From JANXLO01 sp038231295 (GTDB taxonomy: Bacteria > Armatimonadota > Chthonomonadetes > Chthonomonadales > Chthonomonadaceae), in contig JBBRLP010000009.1 of NCBI GenBank assembly GCA_038231295.1, positions 11,624-75,623 on the forward strand: DNA of 64,000 nt, given 5' to 3'. The translations under genes and the position numbers were made by a program. Within the stretch, counting starts at the first letter, position 1, and each line of letters opens with the position of its first letter. The notes beneath the pieces were generated by a model. The model saw nothing but the letters and a program-made list of their open reading frames with translations, was not told the DNA's origin and did not search any database. Positions 63,748 to 64,000 of this stretch are shown here, in pieces.

Positions 63748-63881
63748 TTAATAGACAAATCGCATAGAAGTCACACAATCTGCTGCTGGATTCCTGCTTA
63801 GATTTGTGCGGTGTTCAATTGATTTGCCCATTAGACGCTCTCCTCAAACCGGCGCTTCGACCGGGAGGCTACTGAGGCACG
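63748..63881. other. Lower-GC intergenic stretch upstream of the small ORF
   Basis: This AT-richer sequence lies between the stop of the right-edge gene and the small uncertain ORF. I see no clear promoter or hairpin. Confidence 0.4.
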
Positions 63882-64000
63882 TCATTTTACGAGGTCGCCG
63901 AGGAGGAGGACGGCTCCAGCGTACCAGGCGGTGTCGTTGTAGATTTTGGGGTCGAGGGTCTGGATGGCGTCGTTTTCGCGGCGCTGGTGCAGGATTTTGA
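63882..64000 (-). CDS. C-terminal end of a hypothetical protein (partial, 5' part off window)
   Basis: The last 38 codons of a minus-strand gene enter from the right edge and stop at TGA 63884-63882. The end reads KILHQRRENDAIQTLDPK then IYNDTAWYAGAVLLLGDLVK. The codon use is GC-rich at third positions like its neighbours. I do not recognise the family. Confidence 0.55.
   Translation of the reverse strand, partial: KILHQRRENDAIQTLDPKIYNDTAWYAGAVLLLGDLVK

Overview
This is a 64-kb window of moderately GC-rich DNA from an uncultured-type or little-studied Gram-negative-like bacterium. The best guess is Armatimonadota, with Planctomycetota or Chloroflexota less likely. The guess rests on tandem prepilins with the ...AFTIIELLVVIAIIAILAAILFPVF type N-terminus, a GntR/LacI hybrid regulator next to a secreted beta-helix protein, very large secreted Ig-like and beta-propeller proteins, an outer-membrane beta-barrel protein, and many short dispersed palindromes. 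No 16S rRNA or tRNA is present to settle it.

Layout. 1-9765: the 5' portion of a FadL/PorV-like outer membrane protein (runs off the left edge) and a 2928-aa secreted protein built of Ig-like repeats, including a 545-aa tandem super-repeat. 10425-12781: rapZ-yvcK, translationally coupled. 12765-17655: minus-strand ftcD coupled to an ABC exporter, a single-CXXCH DUF3365-type protein and a PpiC/SurA-like prolyl isomerase. 17871-46910: about 29 kb, all minus strand, forming a type IV pilus locus: pilB, pilT, pilC, pilD, then two short prepilins, PilV-, PilW- and PilX-like minor pilins of 639-1049 aa, and two giant beta-propeller proteins of 1692 and 2756 aa where PilY1 would sit. 47132-49896: mltG-yqeG-aroE. 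49985-54589: a plus-strand accessory island (MITE-like inverted-repeat element, glycoside hydrolase, Gfo/Idh/MocA oxidoreductase, YoeB-type toxin-antitoxin pair, methyltransferase) lying between mltG and ruvX. 54597-57009: ruvX, an MFS transporter and a deaminase-fold gene with an in-frame amber codon near its 5' end. 57026-60842: a secreted beta-helix protein and a divergent GntR/LacI regulator. 60957-64000: a small membrane protein, an SGNH hydrolase, a CDGSH protein, an M24 peptidase, a small doubtful ORF and the C-terminal end of another minus-strand gene.

How it fits together. The pilus motor (PilB, PilT, PilC), the prepilin peptidase (PilD) and the substrates (five class-III-leader proteins plus two propeller proteins) are contiguous. 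The substrate genes follow the classic order fimU-pilV-pilW-pilX-pilY1, but the encoded proteins are several times larger than in Proteobacteria. I consider this enlarged minor-pilin/PilY1 operon the most interesting system in the window. Cell-envelope housekeeping genes (mltG, aroE, yqeG, ruvX) flank it. Much of the rest encodes secreted or envelope proteins.

Limits: all functional calls come from reading motifs by eye. Start codons were chosen from Shine-Dalgarno spacing and signal peptides. Domain positions are approximate.
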